A stretch of DNA of 64,000 nt from NCBI RefSeq assembly GCF_023053635.1, contig NC_086172.1, forward strand, positions 68,808,681 to 68,872,680, written 5' to 3'. The position numbers and the translations under genes were made by a program. The notes below the pieces were generated by a model. The model made no database searches. It was given only the letters and a program-made list of their open reading frames with translations, and was not told where the DNA came from. The first letter of the stretch is position 1, and every line of letters starts with the position of its first letter. This document shows positions 33,950 to 45,604 of the stretch, piece after piece. The DNA is from Elgaria multicarinata webbii. Its lineage: Eukaryota > Chordata > Lepidosauria > Squamata > Anguidae.

Positions 33950-35576
33950 TTCTTCCACCATGACTACAGCCTTGCTCTGAGGCCCACAATGTGGTGCCTG
34001 TGGGAATTTCTCTTCGCACTTGCTAGGCTTCCTGCCCCTCCTGTTGCTGTTTTTATTATATTTCGTATAAAAGAATTCTTGTATGGAATTATATAAAAAT
34101 AATAATTTTTAAACTTATTTTTTCAACTGGAAAGCTGGCATGCTGCAAAGCAAAGTGCTGCCCTCCAGCACCATCTGTATTTGGGTTCAAAAGAGTGATT
34201 TTTGGTTTTGGAGCTTCGATCCCACTTCTGTCTTTTTCTTAAGTTCTTAGGCAAGTTTTTTGTTTTGTTTTTTAAGTCTGATTAGTTTGCCTTCTGGGAA
34301 ATGAGTGTTTTGTGACCATGCACCATGGAAGCCATTTTATGAATGCACTGGCAACACCTTCTCCAAATTCCAAACATGTCCACTGAACCAAAAAATTTGG
34401 AGACCCCTGACTTTGCTCATACAACCTGACCTATCTGGATGTCCCCTTAACAAACAAAAAGGACAACACTGGATACACACAAGCTTCTACCCACTAGACT
34501 AGCTGGCCAAGTGTCATCGCCAGCCCCTGTCAAGTCAGTGGGCAAGGCCAGAGGCAGAGACAAACACAAACCTCAGCTCAACAGATTCTCCTTTTGGTCA
34601 GGCTGAGATTGAGCCTGACCTGGAATCTTTTATAGAGGTAAGGATTTGCCACACGACCTGCTCTCTGTTCCATTACTGTTCATGTAGTCTTTGCCAGCAG
34701 CTCCACTCAACTTGGTGGTAGCTTTTAGGCTGAATTCCTGCCTGGCAGTCTTCAGATCCCAGGTTCAGAAGCTCCGATAGGTTCCAACTCATGACACCAA
34801 ACTGAGAACGTTTCTTCAGTTCGATCACAAAAGCTACAAACATTAATTAGTGGCTGTCTCCATACAGACAGAAGCTGACTTACCCATTGTGTTCCCTTGA
34901 CACACTTTTCTTTGGGGTTCTAGATCTTGAGATGGAAGCATGATTGTCAACTCTTTGAGTATCTAAAGTTATTAACATACAAAATAAAAGGCTCCAAAGC
35001 AACGTGCCAATTGTTTTTTGGGTGTTTTTTTCTTCTTCTTTTGCCTCGCTCAGCTCCTCAACCCTATAAATAGACAGAGAGCCTTATTAAAAAGTTAACG
35101 AGTTTCACTCTCAGGGAGTTCAATTACTCACCCGTGAGGAACCAGTGTTTCATCATCAGTAGCAAGGGAGTCAAAGGAAAGAGCCCGCACACAAGGGAAA
35201 CAGAAACTCAAAGCATTCAACACAGCCTTTGTAGAAAAACAAATATTCAAATTCATGGCGTTTATGTGTGTGTGTGTGTTTAAAAATGCCAGAATGTTCA
35301 TGACATCCTGTCCAGATGGTACGTTCTAAATTGAGATCGTTCTGGCTAGAAATATTCTATTAACATCTCATTTGCAGAAATGAGGAAGCACACCCTTGTC
35401 ATTTCATCCGCCATTCTTGATCGCTCAATAAATCACTCATATTTTGCTTGCTTGATTGGAGCAGAAGGCAAACAACATGCAGCACAGACTTGATGGTTGC
35501 AAAGGAGGAGTTGTAATCCCTGTAGGCTACGGCAACATCTACCACTCTGAATTCCCTGTCCAGATGTGTTCTGGTT
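33950..35576. other. Intergenic, no gene recognised
   Basis: The plus frame at 34305-34502 has no family features. A short TG run is at 35264-35279. The part at about 35330-35470 looks like unique DNA. Confidence 0.35.
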
Positions 35577-36425
35577 ATAGAAGCATAGGATCACAGAGTT
35601 GGAGGGGGCCTTGTAGACAATCCCCTGTTCAATGCAGGCTTAGGCCATCCTCAACAAATGTCTGACCAAGCTCTGCTTCAAGGCCTCTAGTGAGGGATAC
35701 CCACCCCACCCCACCCCACCCCACTCCACCCCTGGTAATTACTCCCATTGTTGAACTGCTTTTACCATCAAGACGTTTCTCCTAATATTCTCTCCTGTAA
35801 CTTAAACTCATTTAATTTGGTTCTGCCCTCTGGGGCTGCAGAGAACAAGTTGTTGCCCTCTTCTATGGGGCAGTTCTTCAGGTATCCTGTCCCCACTCAG
35901 TCTTCTCATTTCCAGGTTAAGCATATCCAGTTCCTTCAACCTTTCCTCAAGGCCATTTTATTCTTGTCTTTATATGTTCACTATCACTTCCAGTTCTGCA
36001 TCATCCCACAATGATTACCTCCATCCTGTCATCTAAAGTATTGATTTAAAGAAATATTTTGAACACCGTATTTCTCCGATTCTAAGACGCACTTTTTCCC
36101 CATATAAACATCTCTAAAAACGGGGTACGTCTTAGAATCGCAGGTGTGTTTATTATTTCTTAGAATCGAAGCTTTTTTTTCTGTTGGTGGTACTGAAATT
36201 AGTGTGCGTCTTACAATTGATGGTGTCTTACAGTCGAAGAAATACGGTAGTACTGGGCCCAGGATGAAGACCTGTGGCACTACTCTGGAAACCTCCCTCC
36301 AGTTTGATGAGGAACCATTGATGAGCACTCTTTGGGTATGGTTGTCCAATGATAGGGATCTCCAGGTCTGTTTTGTCCCATATGCTTTTAACAACCATGC
36401 TTTTGTTGTTTTAACATCATTGGAT
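35577..36425 (-). mobile_element. CR1-clade LINE 3' part, with a DNA transposon inserted
   Basis: The reverse complement of a CR1 3' region. From the 3' end at 35577 (ATAGAAGCATAGGATCACAG AGTTGGA), it runs through CTGACCAAGCTCTGCTTCAA, a (CCCCA)n expansion at 35701-35732, CATTCCAGGTT-like and TCCAGTTCCTTCAACCTTTC CTCAAGG, to GTCATCTAAAGTATTGATTT. It resumes right of an insert with AGTACTGGGCCCAGGATGAA and CTCCAGTTTGATGAGGAACC. The insert (36065-36249) is a separate inverted-repeat element. The copy is old, with many differences. Confidence 0.8.
36065..36249. mobile_element. Inverted-repeat DNA transposon remnant inside the CR1
   Basis: The left end ACCGTATTTCTCCGATTCTA AGACGCAC is mirrored by GTGCGTCTTACAATTG and CTTACAGTCGAAGAAATACG GT at the right. 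Additional inner copies of TCTTAGAATCG lie at 36130 and 36159. There is no coding capacity. The CR1 sequence continues directly on both sides, so it inserted after the CR1. Confidence 0.8.
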
Positions 36426-36429
36426 TCAG

Positions 36430-36860
36430 GTGAAATGGAAGAAATGCCCAATGAGGCCTTGGAGGCAATAATGGACTGGATGAGAGCTAATAAACTGAAG
36501 CCCAGTCCACACAAGAAGAAGGAGCTAGTGGTAAGCGGCCCATTTGACTTAAGAGGTGGGAGTCAACTCATTCTAGATGTGGTTGCAGACTACCTTGAGG
36601 CTCAAGTTCACAGTTAGGGAGTGCTGTTAAATCTGGCCCTTACTTGCGATGCCCAGGTAGCTTCAAATGGCATAAAGGGCTTCCCAGCAGCTTAGGCTGA
36701 AGTGACATTTGCAAACTCTCCTGGATAAAAGTAGCCTGGCCATGTTCATCCACACCCTAGTAACATATAGGACTGACTACTGAAATTTATTGTATACCCT
36801 GAAGACATGTGGATTGGTTACATCTAGACTACTGCAACGTGCTGTACATGGGGCTGCCTT
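36430..36860 (+). mobile_element. L2-clade LINE, decayed reverse transcriptase fragment
   Basis: The translated frame contains EALEAIMDWMRANKLKPSPH KKKELVVSG, the counterpart of MDWMRANKLRLNPDKTEVLL in the copy at 32651. Further on, CTACTGCAACGTGCTGTACA TGGGGCTGCC corresponds to YCNALYVGLP. Several frame breaks are visible. It is old. Confidence 0.75.
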
Positions 36861-37408
36861 TGAAGATGGTTCACAAACATCAGCTGAGGCAAAACTCAGG
36901 CTCTTGTGGGGACAAAGGCCACTGACTGAGCAAGCACACAGAGGGGCACACACTCCAGCAGGCATCAAGGGTATAGATGCATTGTCCTGTTGCATGATGC
37001 ACACTACTGACGCCACCGCTACACAGCAGCATTTGTTTGAATCAGCAGTGAGCAGGAGCTAGGCAGAGGGAGTGGCAGTAGAGTGTTGGGGGACAGAAAG
37101 GTGTGTGCCATACAGCCTGCTGTGCCTCGCCGACATTATCCTCAGGAGGATGCCAGCTTGGTCAGCTTCTTCACATGGAGGGAGGGTGCTTTTGTCCTTT
37201 GCCTCAGCCAGAACAATCTCTTGGGCCAGCCCTATAGATCTTTATTGGATGGACCTGAAGAGGGAAACCAAGTTGGAGGCAGCCCTTGGAATAGGCCCTT
37301 TGGGAGCCAGTGCCACCCTCATATTAGTGGGCAGGCAGCTCCTCCCCTCCTCTTATTTATTTCTGCCAGACACATGGGGTAAGTAGGACCCAGCAAAGGT
37401 CAAGGATG
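36861..37408. other. Intergenic, nothing recognised
   Basis: The overlapping plus frames at 37072-37386 have no family features and are probably fortuitous in GC-richer DNA. Confidence 0.35.
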
Positions 37409-37681
37409 GTAGGGTGACCATATGAAAAGGAGGACAGGGCTCCTGTATCTTTAACTGTAATATAGAGAAGGGAATTTCAGCAAGAGTCAATTGAAGAGGG
37501 TGAAATTCTCTCTTCAACAACACAGTTAAAGCTGCAGAATCCCTGCCCTCTTTTGTATCTGGCCACTCTACTATAGCTAGTGTAGCTTTAACTGTTGTGA
37601 TGAAGAGGGAATTTCACTCACTTCAATTGACACCTGCCGCAGTTCCCTTTTCTACATTACTGTTAAAGATACAGGAGCCCT
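37409..37681. mobile_element. Palindromic DNA element, family D, copy 2
   Basis: Begins AGGGTGACCATATGAAAAGG and carries the same arms as 26069-26462 (AATTCTCTCTTCA, GTGATGAAGAGGGAATTTCA). It ends with GTTAAAGATACAGGAGCCC but lacks the final TATGGTCACCCT. It has no L2 insert and so shows the empty site. Confidence 0.85.
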
Positions 37682-37800
37682 TGGTAGCAAAGCTCATCAG
37701 CGTACCATATAAAGGGGGCTCAGGATGGTGGCCACAGCGGTGGGTCCTCAGCAGTTGCCAACAGTGGCACCTAACATTGGACTTGAGGGCAAACCCACTT

Positions 37801-37913
37801 TTAAGGGCATGATCCTATGTGTGCTTAGACAGGAAAAAGTCCCACAACTATCAGCATTCCTGGGAGTTGTAGCACTTTTTTTCCTGTCTAAACATGCCCA
37901 GGATTGCAGCCTT
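37801..37913. mobile_element. Palindromic DNA element, family B, copy 3
   Basis: TTAAGGGCATGATCCTATGT at left and CAGGATTGCAGCCTTAA at right, with arms AAGTCCCACAACTATC and GGGAGTTGTAGCACTTTTTT. TTAA at both edges suggests a TTAA target, as used by piggyBac-type elements (inference). Confidence 0.8.
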
Positions 37914-38225
37914 AAATCCCATTCAGCTATTTGTTCCCTCTAATACCTTACATGGTTTCTGCAAGAGTAACCATGCTGGTTCCCTGGCAGAAGGGTGGGA
38001 TGCAAATGTAATAAACAAATCCTTCAGAGAAGAGCAGGTGCAGTTAAGTGGATAGAGAATTATGGCTCGGCCAGAGAGAGCTGGATTTTAATCACTACTT
38101 AGCCATGGGCTCAGTGGAATCGCCTCCTTACAACTCAATGCCCCCATTGGAAAATGGGAACAATGTTAATTCATTGTTCATTGGGGACTGTAAGGTACTT
38201 TAATTCCAAGGGCTTTACATAGTAC
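37914..38225 (+). mobile_element. Probable tRNA-derived SINE (MIR-like) fragment
   Basis: From about 38055, AATTATGGCTCGGCCAGAGA GAGCTGGATTTTAATCAC is followed by CTTAGCCATGGGCTCAGTGG and GAAAATGGGAACAATGTTAA. This order is typical of MIR-like SINE bodies. It is strongly decayed. Confidence 0.4.
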
Positions 38226-40204
38226 TTAAACCTGTCATGTTCATCCTAAAACAGAATTGGGCTATTTATATGTTTCAGTACCATCTGTAATAGCTGCAAA
38301 GCTCACCAAATCTTACGTGCTATTATCAGCATATAATCTTTTAGTATGAATTTCTCTTACAATCTGTTGTTGTTGTTGTTGTTGTTAAGTATTTCCCCAT
38401 TCTGCCATCATGAAACTCAAGGTGGCTACATGGGATTTCCAGGTGGTCTCCCGTCCAAGCACTGACAAGGCCCAGACTTGCTTAGCTTCAGTGAGGTGGC
38501 TGCCTCATGTGCCTTCAGACCATGCCCTGGGACTAAAAATACCAGAGATAGAGGGAATGGACAGAAGAAGGAAAGTGATAAAATGCAGGCTAGGCTAAAA
38601 CATACAGAGTTGGTTATTCTAGGTTTGTTTTCCTTAAGTTTCGAGTACATACACTGTCTTTAATAATGTCAAATAAGGACAAAATGCAATATTTTCCTAT
38701 GAGAAAAAGTGCAGTTATTATTTTTAAAGAAATTATTCCAAAGTGTCCATGCATTGATTGACTCACCCAACTACTTAATATGGAGTGAAAATGGAGTGTC
38801 CATAATAGGGTAAGGGACTGTAAATGGTGCTGCTGGTTGTTGAAGGAGGAGGGGGAGGGAGGTAGAAGAAGAAGAAAGGAGGTGGGCAGGTTATGTTCTG
38901 CTCCAGCAATCACTTCCCAATAGTGTATGGTACTATTTTTGCACAGTTTCTGATAAAAGGCTAAGCTACCAATCCTATGGCCCCTATACAGTGTCTGGGG
39001 GACATCAAATATTTTGGATTCCTGGATCTGAGGCCAGAAACAGTTCTCCGACCTCGGAGCCAGAAAACCGAGCTCCCTGCCTCCTTGCAAACATGAGCTC
39101 ATAGAGGATGAAAGGGTGTGTGTTGGTGAGTGGGGAAAGGAGGAGACCGGGAACATGGGGATCTGCACTATCTCCGGCTTTCCCCAGCCTCCATCCTTCC
39201 CCCTCCCTATAGCTCTTCCACTAGATGGGCAAAAAACCCTGACTAGTTAAAATGCATGGCACCTCCCACTCTGCACTGGATATTCACAAGCTTCCGAGTT
39301 CCAGTAAAGAATGGAGAAAGGAGTAAACCTTGGTGGGGCGGGGTGGGTGGGAGCAGTGGATTTTGGGATGCCTGACAAAGTGTTAAAGCTGTACCTATAA
39401 ACCTAGGCTCAACTTGTATATTTGGAAATAAACACAAAACTAAGCCTCCTCTGACCTCCTTCCAATGGAAACTGAAAGCTAGGTAAGTGCCACACCTGCT
39501 TGGAAATGCAAATCCTATTGATTTCAATCAGTCTGCTCTAATCATGACTAAGTCTGGATCCAATACACACATTTTTAAATATAAAATTAAAGCTATAATA
39601 TTAATGATAAAAGAATGCAAATGAAATGTGTTTATGTAGTCTTTAAATCCTGCATTAGGGCTAGTCTTGTGATACAAGAAAGGCCTGATCAGTCTTTCTA
39701 CAAATATGGGGAATAATCAAACTGCCAAGGGCTGATCCATTTTTCTAGAGCAGCGTCTCTTGGAGGTGGGGGAGAAATTGCTCCCCAAAATGACCTAGGA
39801 AACACCTAGGCAGGGCCAGGTTTGAGGCAATTAGTAACAAAGAGCACCCATATTTTAGCTGTATTCACGGTTGCCAAGAGAGTGGTTGTGCAATTGCTTT
39901 TGGAAGACTTTTAAAACAGGTAGAGCAAGATACCTGCCTGGCATATAAAAGTGAAACCAGAGATTTATAAGAGCAAATATGTTTGTTCATGGGATTACCC
40001 CTATGTGTGGCAGAGAGAGCAGAGAAGAAATAGTACCGCTTGGGTGAGAACAGCAGGAAGATGTTTTCCGAATCCCAAATTAGAGGTTTGAAATGCGGAG
40101 CAGGTATAAGATAAAACATGAGACAGACTCTCTATTTAATGAAAGACACTTTTTTGGTGAGGGTATTGGGAAACCACAGAAACATTCAACTGCTTATTAG
40201 CCGA

Positions 40205-40206
<2 letters not shown>
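38226..40206. other. Intergenic, with a TTG microsatellite
   Basis: A (TTG)n run is at 38365-38387. The long minus frame at 38614-39168 shows no family features and crosses A/T-rich DNA. No gene is supported. Confidence 0.35.

Positions 40207-40236
<30 letters not shown>
40207..40236 (+). repeat. TG microsatellite
   Basis: About fifteen TG units. Confidence 0.95.
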
Positions 40237-40240
<4 letters not shown>

Positions 40241-40337
40241 GTATTTTGGCTAATGTCTGCTGTTTCAATTAATTATCTAGAATGATTCATCAACTACATT
40301 GTGCTTTCAAGCTGCAGTCTTGCTCATAGTAGTGTCT

Positions 40338-40490
40338 AACAACAAAGTCCTATGCATACTTTTCATTTATTTATTTATTACATTTTGATACTGCCCAATA
40401 GCCAAAGCTCCATGGGCAGTTCACAAAATCAAATTTCTTGGAAATAAGTCCCACTGTGTTTAGTGGAAGCATGTTCAGGATTGGAGCTTA
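40338..40490. mobile_element. Palindromic element, family C, with L2 tail inserted
   Basis: The left end AACAAAGTCCTATGCATACT T and the right part TTGGAAATAAGTCCCACTGT GTTTAGTGGAAGCATGTTCA GGATTGGAGCTTA belong to one palindromic element. Between them, at about 40366-40431, sits a reversed L2 3' end (ATTTATTACATTTTGATACT GCCCAATAGCC). A neighbouring piece at 40495-40575 shares AGAAATAAGTCC and is a second partial copy. Confidence 0.6.
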
Positions 40491-40789
40491 ACAATGCGAT
40501 CATATATTTGTCTACTCAGAAATAAGTCCTGTTGATTTCAATGTGGCTTATTCCCAGGTAATCGGTATTGGACTTCACGGCATTCAGCACTACCAATTAG
40601 AAGTCATTGTGCAGCTATTCCATTTACCGATCCTTAAAATATTTTTTGTGATAAGAAAAAGATAGAAGTGGTGAGAAAACACAGGAGGGTTACAAATGGA
40701 GGGTGACAATGTCTGGACCCTACATAAAACTCCACAAATAAGAAAGGATGATTGCACATAAAAATACCTTATTTAGAAGCACTTTAAGG

Positions 40790-41103
40790 CCCAGTTTGCA
40801 TGACCACCACAGTTTAAACAAGCCATGGTGATTTGTTTAACCAAGTGCCATTTGCCTAATTACTGCCCCAGGTGCAGCTTATCGTGTCATCCAAACCCAG
40901 GTGGCATATCTTTTTGAGGGAGAAATAACCCTCAAATAACCCAACAGCAGGCCATGGTTTAGTTGAGGGTTGGTTCCCCCTCTAACATGATACAAGCTGT
41001 GACTGAGCAGATAATTAGGGAAATGCCACCCAGCACACACCATGGCTTAAACAAGACAGTGTGGCTTGTTTAAGCTGCCGTGATTCTGCAAGCCAGGTCA
41101 CTG
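40790..41103. mobile_element. Palindromic DNA element, unassigned family
   Basis: The outer arms pair: ACAGTTTAAACAAGCCATGG near the left and CCATGGCTTAAACAAGACAG plus GGCTTGTTTAAGCTGCCGTG near the right. The interior has AACCCTCAAATAACCCAACA and TTTAGTTGAGGGTTGG as a second inverted pair. It has no coding capacity. Confidence 0.6.
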
Positions 41104-41642
41104 TCTCACTGATTTAAGGATTGGTGTGTATAACTTCTGTGGAAGGCTGCTATCCTGCAGCCCCAATATCGAAAGAGGGGCTGGGTATTATATCCAAGGG
41201 CTTTACATCTCCCAACATAATCACTACTTCAGTATTCCTTTTATTGGCTCAGCTTCTACTAGTGAATATACAAATCCCCAAGCATCACCGAGCTCAATCA
41301 GACTGATTCAGAAAGATAAAGGGTGACTAGATCTCAACTTCAAAATTAATTACAGCAATGCAAGAGCTTCAGTCACTTTGGGTAGGGCTCTTATTACAAG
41401 ACTGAATTCCAAATCTCGTTGAAGTCAGTAGAGTACCCACGCCAGCAATTAAGCATATTTTAAAAGGAGGCATTGTAATAACATCATGAAGGTGGATTTG
41501 GATTTATTTTTCTTATTCACTGTGCTTTAACCCACACTTCTCACATCATTTCAAACCTGTGACCTGGAATTTGGAAAGAACTTTGGCATTTGCCCTGTGT
41601 TATCAGTAAACTGTGTCTTTTCTCCTGTCTGATATTTCCTTT
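41104..41642. other. Intergenic, nothing recognised
   Basis: No gene or repeat family is recognised. Confidence 0.4.
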
Positions 41643-41775
41643 ATGCCAGGAGCAGGCAACGTGAGGCCCTCTAGATGTTTTGTACTACAACTCCCAGAAT
41701 CCCTGAGCTTTACCCATGAGCTGGGGCTTATGGGAGTTCAAATCCTATCTGGAGGGCCCCAGGTTGCCTACCCTT
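41643..41775. mobile_element. Palindromic DNA element, family E
   Basis: GAGCAGGCAACGTGAGGCCC TCTAGATG at left mirrors ATCTGGAGGGCCCCAGGTTG CCTACCC at right. The inner arms are ACTACAACTCCCAGAATCCC and TTATGGGAGTTCAAATCCTA. Confidence 0.75.
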
Positions 41776-41944
41776 TGCATAAAGGATGCATGCTACAACC
41801 CTCCCCAAAAGCCCTTTTAAAAAAATGTGATGTTGGATTTGGAAACATTTTATGACATGCCTGTGGTAACAAGTATCTATGTATTCAACCACTCCTGAAA
41901 CAACCAGCCCTTGCCACAACAAATGTATGATCAGAAATGATGGG

Positions 41945-42560
41945 CAACGTTATAATGCACTCTGTGTGGGGCTACCCTTGTGCCTGGTTCGGAAGCTGCA
42001 GCTAGTACAGAATGCAACAGCTAGGGTGCTCACTGGGACACTTTTCACCCATGTTAAAAGAACGGCACTGGCAGCCAATTAGCTATTGAGCGATGTTCAA
42101 AGTTATGTTACTGTCATACAAAGCACTAAACAACTTGGGATCTAGCAGATCGCCTTCTTTTATATACTCACCCAACCATTAAAGTCAGCAGAGGAGGCCT
42201 TGCTGGTCATTCCAAAACTAACAGAATGTCACCACATATTTCAGTAGCGGTATTCTCAGTAGTGGCATACACCATTTGGAAAACCCTCCCCCATGAAGTT
42301 CAGGAGGCAGAAAAAAGGGCATGTTCCAAATGTCTCATGAAAATGTACTTGGTCACCCAAGCTTCTCTGGCTTGGAATTGTGAATCATATTATTTATAGC
42401 ATTTTTATACCACTCAATAGCTGAAGCTCTGGGCAGTACACAAAAACCTTACTTCATCTTACTGCTCCTTGTATTGCTCTGTACTATTATTGTAATTATT
42501 TTTAAAATGTGACTTTAATATTTATATGTGAACCTCTTAGGGATTTTATTATAGTAAGTA
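41945..42560 (+). mobile_element. L2-clade LINE, decayed 3' part
   Basis: The frame from 41960 reads YNALCVGLPLCLVRKLQLVQ then NATARVLTGT, the counterpart of YCNALYVGLPLKTVGKLQLV QNRAARLLTGT in the copy at 32651. After frame breaks, the 3' UTR block ATTTTTATACCACTCAATAG occurs at 42405 in reverse sense, suggesting an inserted L2 tail. The element is old. Confidence 0.7.
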
Positions 42561-42562
42561 GT

Positions 42563-42700
42563 ATAGAATCATAGAACAGTAGAGTTGGAAGGGGCCTATA
42601 AGGCCATCAAGTCCGACCCCCTGCTCAATGCAGGAATCCACCTTCAACCATACCTGACAGATGGTTGTCCAGCTGCCTCTTGAATGCATCACAAATAAAA
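42563..42700 (-). mobile_element. CR1-clade LINE 3' end, reverse orientation
   Basis: ATAGAATCATAGAACAGTAG AGTTGGAAGGGGCCTATAAG GCCATCAAGTCCGACCCCCT, then GACAGATGGTTGTCCAGCTG CCTCTTGAATGCATC. It is the reverse of the right end of the copy at 46562-46895. Confidence 0.85.
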
Positions 42701-43405
42701 TAAATAAATGACCTAGAAACCATGAGTCACCTTCCAAGTCTGGCAGATTTGCGGGCAAATACAAATCCCAGAGCCTTGCCTTGCTAGATCTCACTGCTGT
42801 TGATAGAAACCTAGAGATTTAATAACCGAAAAGCTCAAATTGGAAGGCAGGGAAGTGAGAAACAAATTCATAATTTTCTACTCTCATAATTTCTAGAACG
42901 ACTGTGTGTTCTATAATTCTAGAATTTAAAAAAAAGGCAGAAAAAGTGCAAGATGCCCAGCAGCTGACACTCACTATATGGATCATTCAGATATTAGTAT
43001 TTTCTAGTTTTCCAATGAGGTCCTCAAAGGCTGAACAAATTATCTGCCAATTATCTAAAATACATATAAAAGAGGAGGAATAAGAAAACCAGTACTAATA
43101 TTAGACTTCCTTTAGGCTAACTGAATCTCTAAAACCAGCCTTTTGTCTCTTCTTTTTTGTAAAATATATGCTGTGGACTGCTCTATTATTTAGAAGCACC
43201 AGACATTGCATTACTGAACAAGATTATCTACTGCCAGCAAGAAAGTTACCTTGGGCAGATCTAGGGCGGGAGCAGGAGTCACAAACATGTTATTAGTATG
43301 CACACCCAAAGAAAAAGCTAATGTGTTTTAGATGGATAACAATTATCTTGTAGCTTTCAGGAACTTGACTGTGCAGTTCTTGGGTCTGAACAACGAAGTT
43401 TCCCC
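42701..43405. other. Intergenic, nothing recognised
   Basis: A/T-rich DNA without a recognised gene or repeat. Confidence 0.4.
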
Positions 43406-43525
43406 TCTAAAAGCGTTCCCCAATCTGGTGTCTTCCAGATGTGTTGAATGACAAGTACCATCCTCCTCAGCCAAATGGGAGTTATAGTCCAACACACCTA
43501 GAAGATATCAGGATGGAGAAGACTG
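43406..43525. mobile_element. Palindromic DNA element, family E
   Basis: The left arm GTTCCCCAATCTGGTGTCTT CCAGATGTGTTGAATGACAA mirrors GGAGTTATAGTCCAACACAC CTAGAAGATATCAGGATGGA GAA. It is diverged. Confidence 0.6.
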
Positions 43526-45121
43526 TCTTTCAGCTTCTACATAATGTGTTTATTTTATATTTTGTGGGGAAACAATAAACTTTGTCTACTAATAGGATGG
43601 TATGCAGACATTTCTGTCATCCTACTATGGCTAGCCTGCCTTATTTGGCTTAAGTAGTTGGTACGCAGGATGAACAAGCACTGGCAAAAGCTGTAATGAA
43701 AACAGGAGTCCCCACAATTTTGGATTAAAGAACAAGGAACAGATACATCTGTCTCTTCCTTAATGTACAGAGTGTTTTATTTCAGTTTATTCCACGTCAA
43801 ACTTCCTGGACTGCTCTTAGTCTCTGTAACTTGTTCAAAATTGCCACCACTAATAGTTAGAATGGGTCATGAGTAAGACACATATTATTTAAGTGACCAA
43901 ATAATCCCAATACTCCACCATTCTGGACTTTTTACTTCAAATTTGCTTACATACTCAGAACTATGCCTCCTTATTACCGAAAAACCCACCATACTACCCA
44001 CCTTAAGAACATTATCTTTCACATCTCCCATATGATCCCTCTTTGAAACAATTAAGTATTCCAAGAAAACAAGAAAAAGTTGACTTCCACGTGAGGTAAA
44101 ACAGCACACCTCTCAATGTTAATGTAGTGAAGAGGTCAGATCACAGGAGGTGGTAGCATTTCAGAGACAAATGCCACATTTTAAAATATACTGGTTTTAT
44201 TTAATTACTCCTATTTGTATCTTTCTTTGTACAAAATTATGTGTTGCTCTGTGACTGTAATAAACAGTTCAGCATGCCATCTCAAAGCTGGGATGAGAAC
44301 ATCCTCACCTTGTTGGATGTGAATACAAGATAAAGGTATTTGAAGTGCACCATAGAGCGGCTGGCACTAAACAATATCAAGACACCCTAATCAGTTTGCA
44401 CCTGCCTTTGAAAGGCACCATTAAAAAAAGGTATAGCCTATTAAATGACAGGTTATAACCATTTCCATAAAGCAGCTTAGAGGTTACTCCTAAAGTTGCC
44501 AAATAGAAGCAAGCAATGCCTTAAGCAAACAGTATTTCCAGTTTTCTTTGTACCCTTCATGCACTGACCCAGTTGTGCAATATGTTCTCTCACATGACTG
44601 TCGGTTGTGTGTGGATGAAGCAGTCACCTCACTAAAGCAAATCAATTACCTGGGACTTTTCAATGAAGTTGACATCTGGTGCCAATTGCATGGGACAGTC
44701 CCAAACAGTGTGCCCTCCCTTGAATGTTCATATCACGAAAAAATAGCTTCCACGCATGTGAATGTGAAACAAACTTTAATGACAGACCAAAATCTTACCA
44801 TTTATCAAAAGTAATGAACTGATCTTAATAGAATTTTAAAAGGACTTTTGTGTTGTGCAGCAAGATACATTTAGCTAGCAAGATGCTAAAGCTATCAGTT
44901 GATTCAAATTACAGAAGCCACAACCCCATCCCCCACCCCACTAAGGCCCATTTAGAGAGAGCAGGCTGGAGAACACGAGGAAATTCAAATGTGTCAATAT
45001 ACCTCTCATAAATTACACAAAATTAGATCATGCCATATTGTTTCTTGGCAGTTACTTTCATATAGTTTGCTTAAGGAATAAAACATAACAGAGTTCAACT
45101 CCCCCCTACTTATACAATTAA
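43526..45121. other. Intergenic DNA beyond the EAF2 3' end
   Basis: No coding exon is recognised on either strand. The plus frame at 44548-44814 has no family features. Further reverse-strand AATAAA motifs occur near 43790, but nothing shows that EAF2 extends that far. Confidence 0.35.
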
Positions 45122-45215
45122 GGGTTGTATCCAGTGTTAATTATACTTAGAGTAGACCCATTGAAATAAATGGGAGTTAAATTAGACAAATACTGGAGAC
45201 AGTGCACTAGATATT
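45122..45215. mobile_element. Palindromic DNA element, family F, partial copy
   Basis: GTATCCAGTGTTAATTATAC then AGAGTAGACCCATTGAAATA AATGGGAG match the left arm of 10152-10280. The right end is degenerate. Confidence 0.65.
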
Positions 45216-45449
45216 ACCCTAAGTAATAGTAAAATGTTGATCTAAAATATGTACGCTATGAACAGGAACTTCCTCCATATCGAACATATAATAGTTAGCT
45301 GTCTGAAATTTTAAGCAAAGGAGGTAGCACAGGCTACTCTGGATCCAGGTAAAAAGAATGAATACCAAAATCCAGAAATTTGAAAGAGCCATATGAAGTT
45401 ATGGCAAAAGGAATTCTGCTGAACTTGAAATCAGAAAAATTAAGTCAAC

Positions 45450-45455
45450 TTTATT
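45450..45455 (-). terminator. Candidate EAF2 poly(A) signal
   Basis: Reads AATAAA on the minus strand, about 103 bases after the EAF2 stop codon. It is the first such hexamer downstream. Use of this site would give a short 3' UTR. Later sites cannot be excluded without transcript data. Confidence 0.4.
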
Positions 45456-45557
45456 ATCAAAGTTGGTAACTTTTTATAAGTTTAAATGTAGTGCAAAACA
45501 AATGCCTCTTCATCTTCAGCAATGGAAATGATGCATCTTTAAAACAGGAAAGTATCT

Positions 45558-45604
45558 TCAGTCATCACTGTCACTTCCAGATTCACTCAACTGGAGATCA
45601 CTCC
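45558..45604 (-). CDS. EAF2: EAF2 coding exon 6 (last)
   Basis: Acceptor ACTTTTAG before 45604. The 47 nt complete Arg246 and encode [14 protein letters not shown] and TGA (45560-45558). This C-terminus is nearly invariant in EAF1 and EAF2. Confidence 0.95.

Noticed and set aside
38614-39168. 184-codon minus-strand open frame
   Set aside because: No domain, no conserved motif and low-complexity stretches. It is likely chance.
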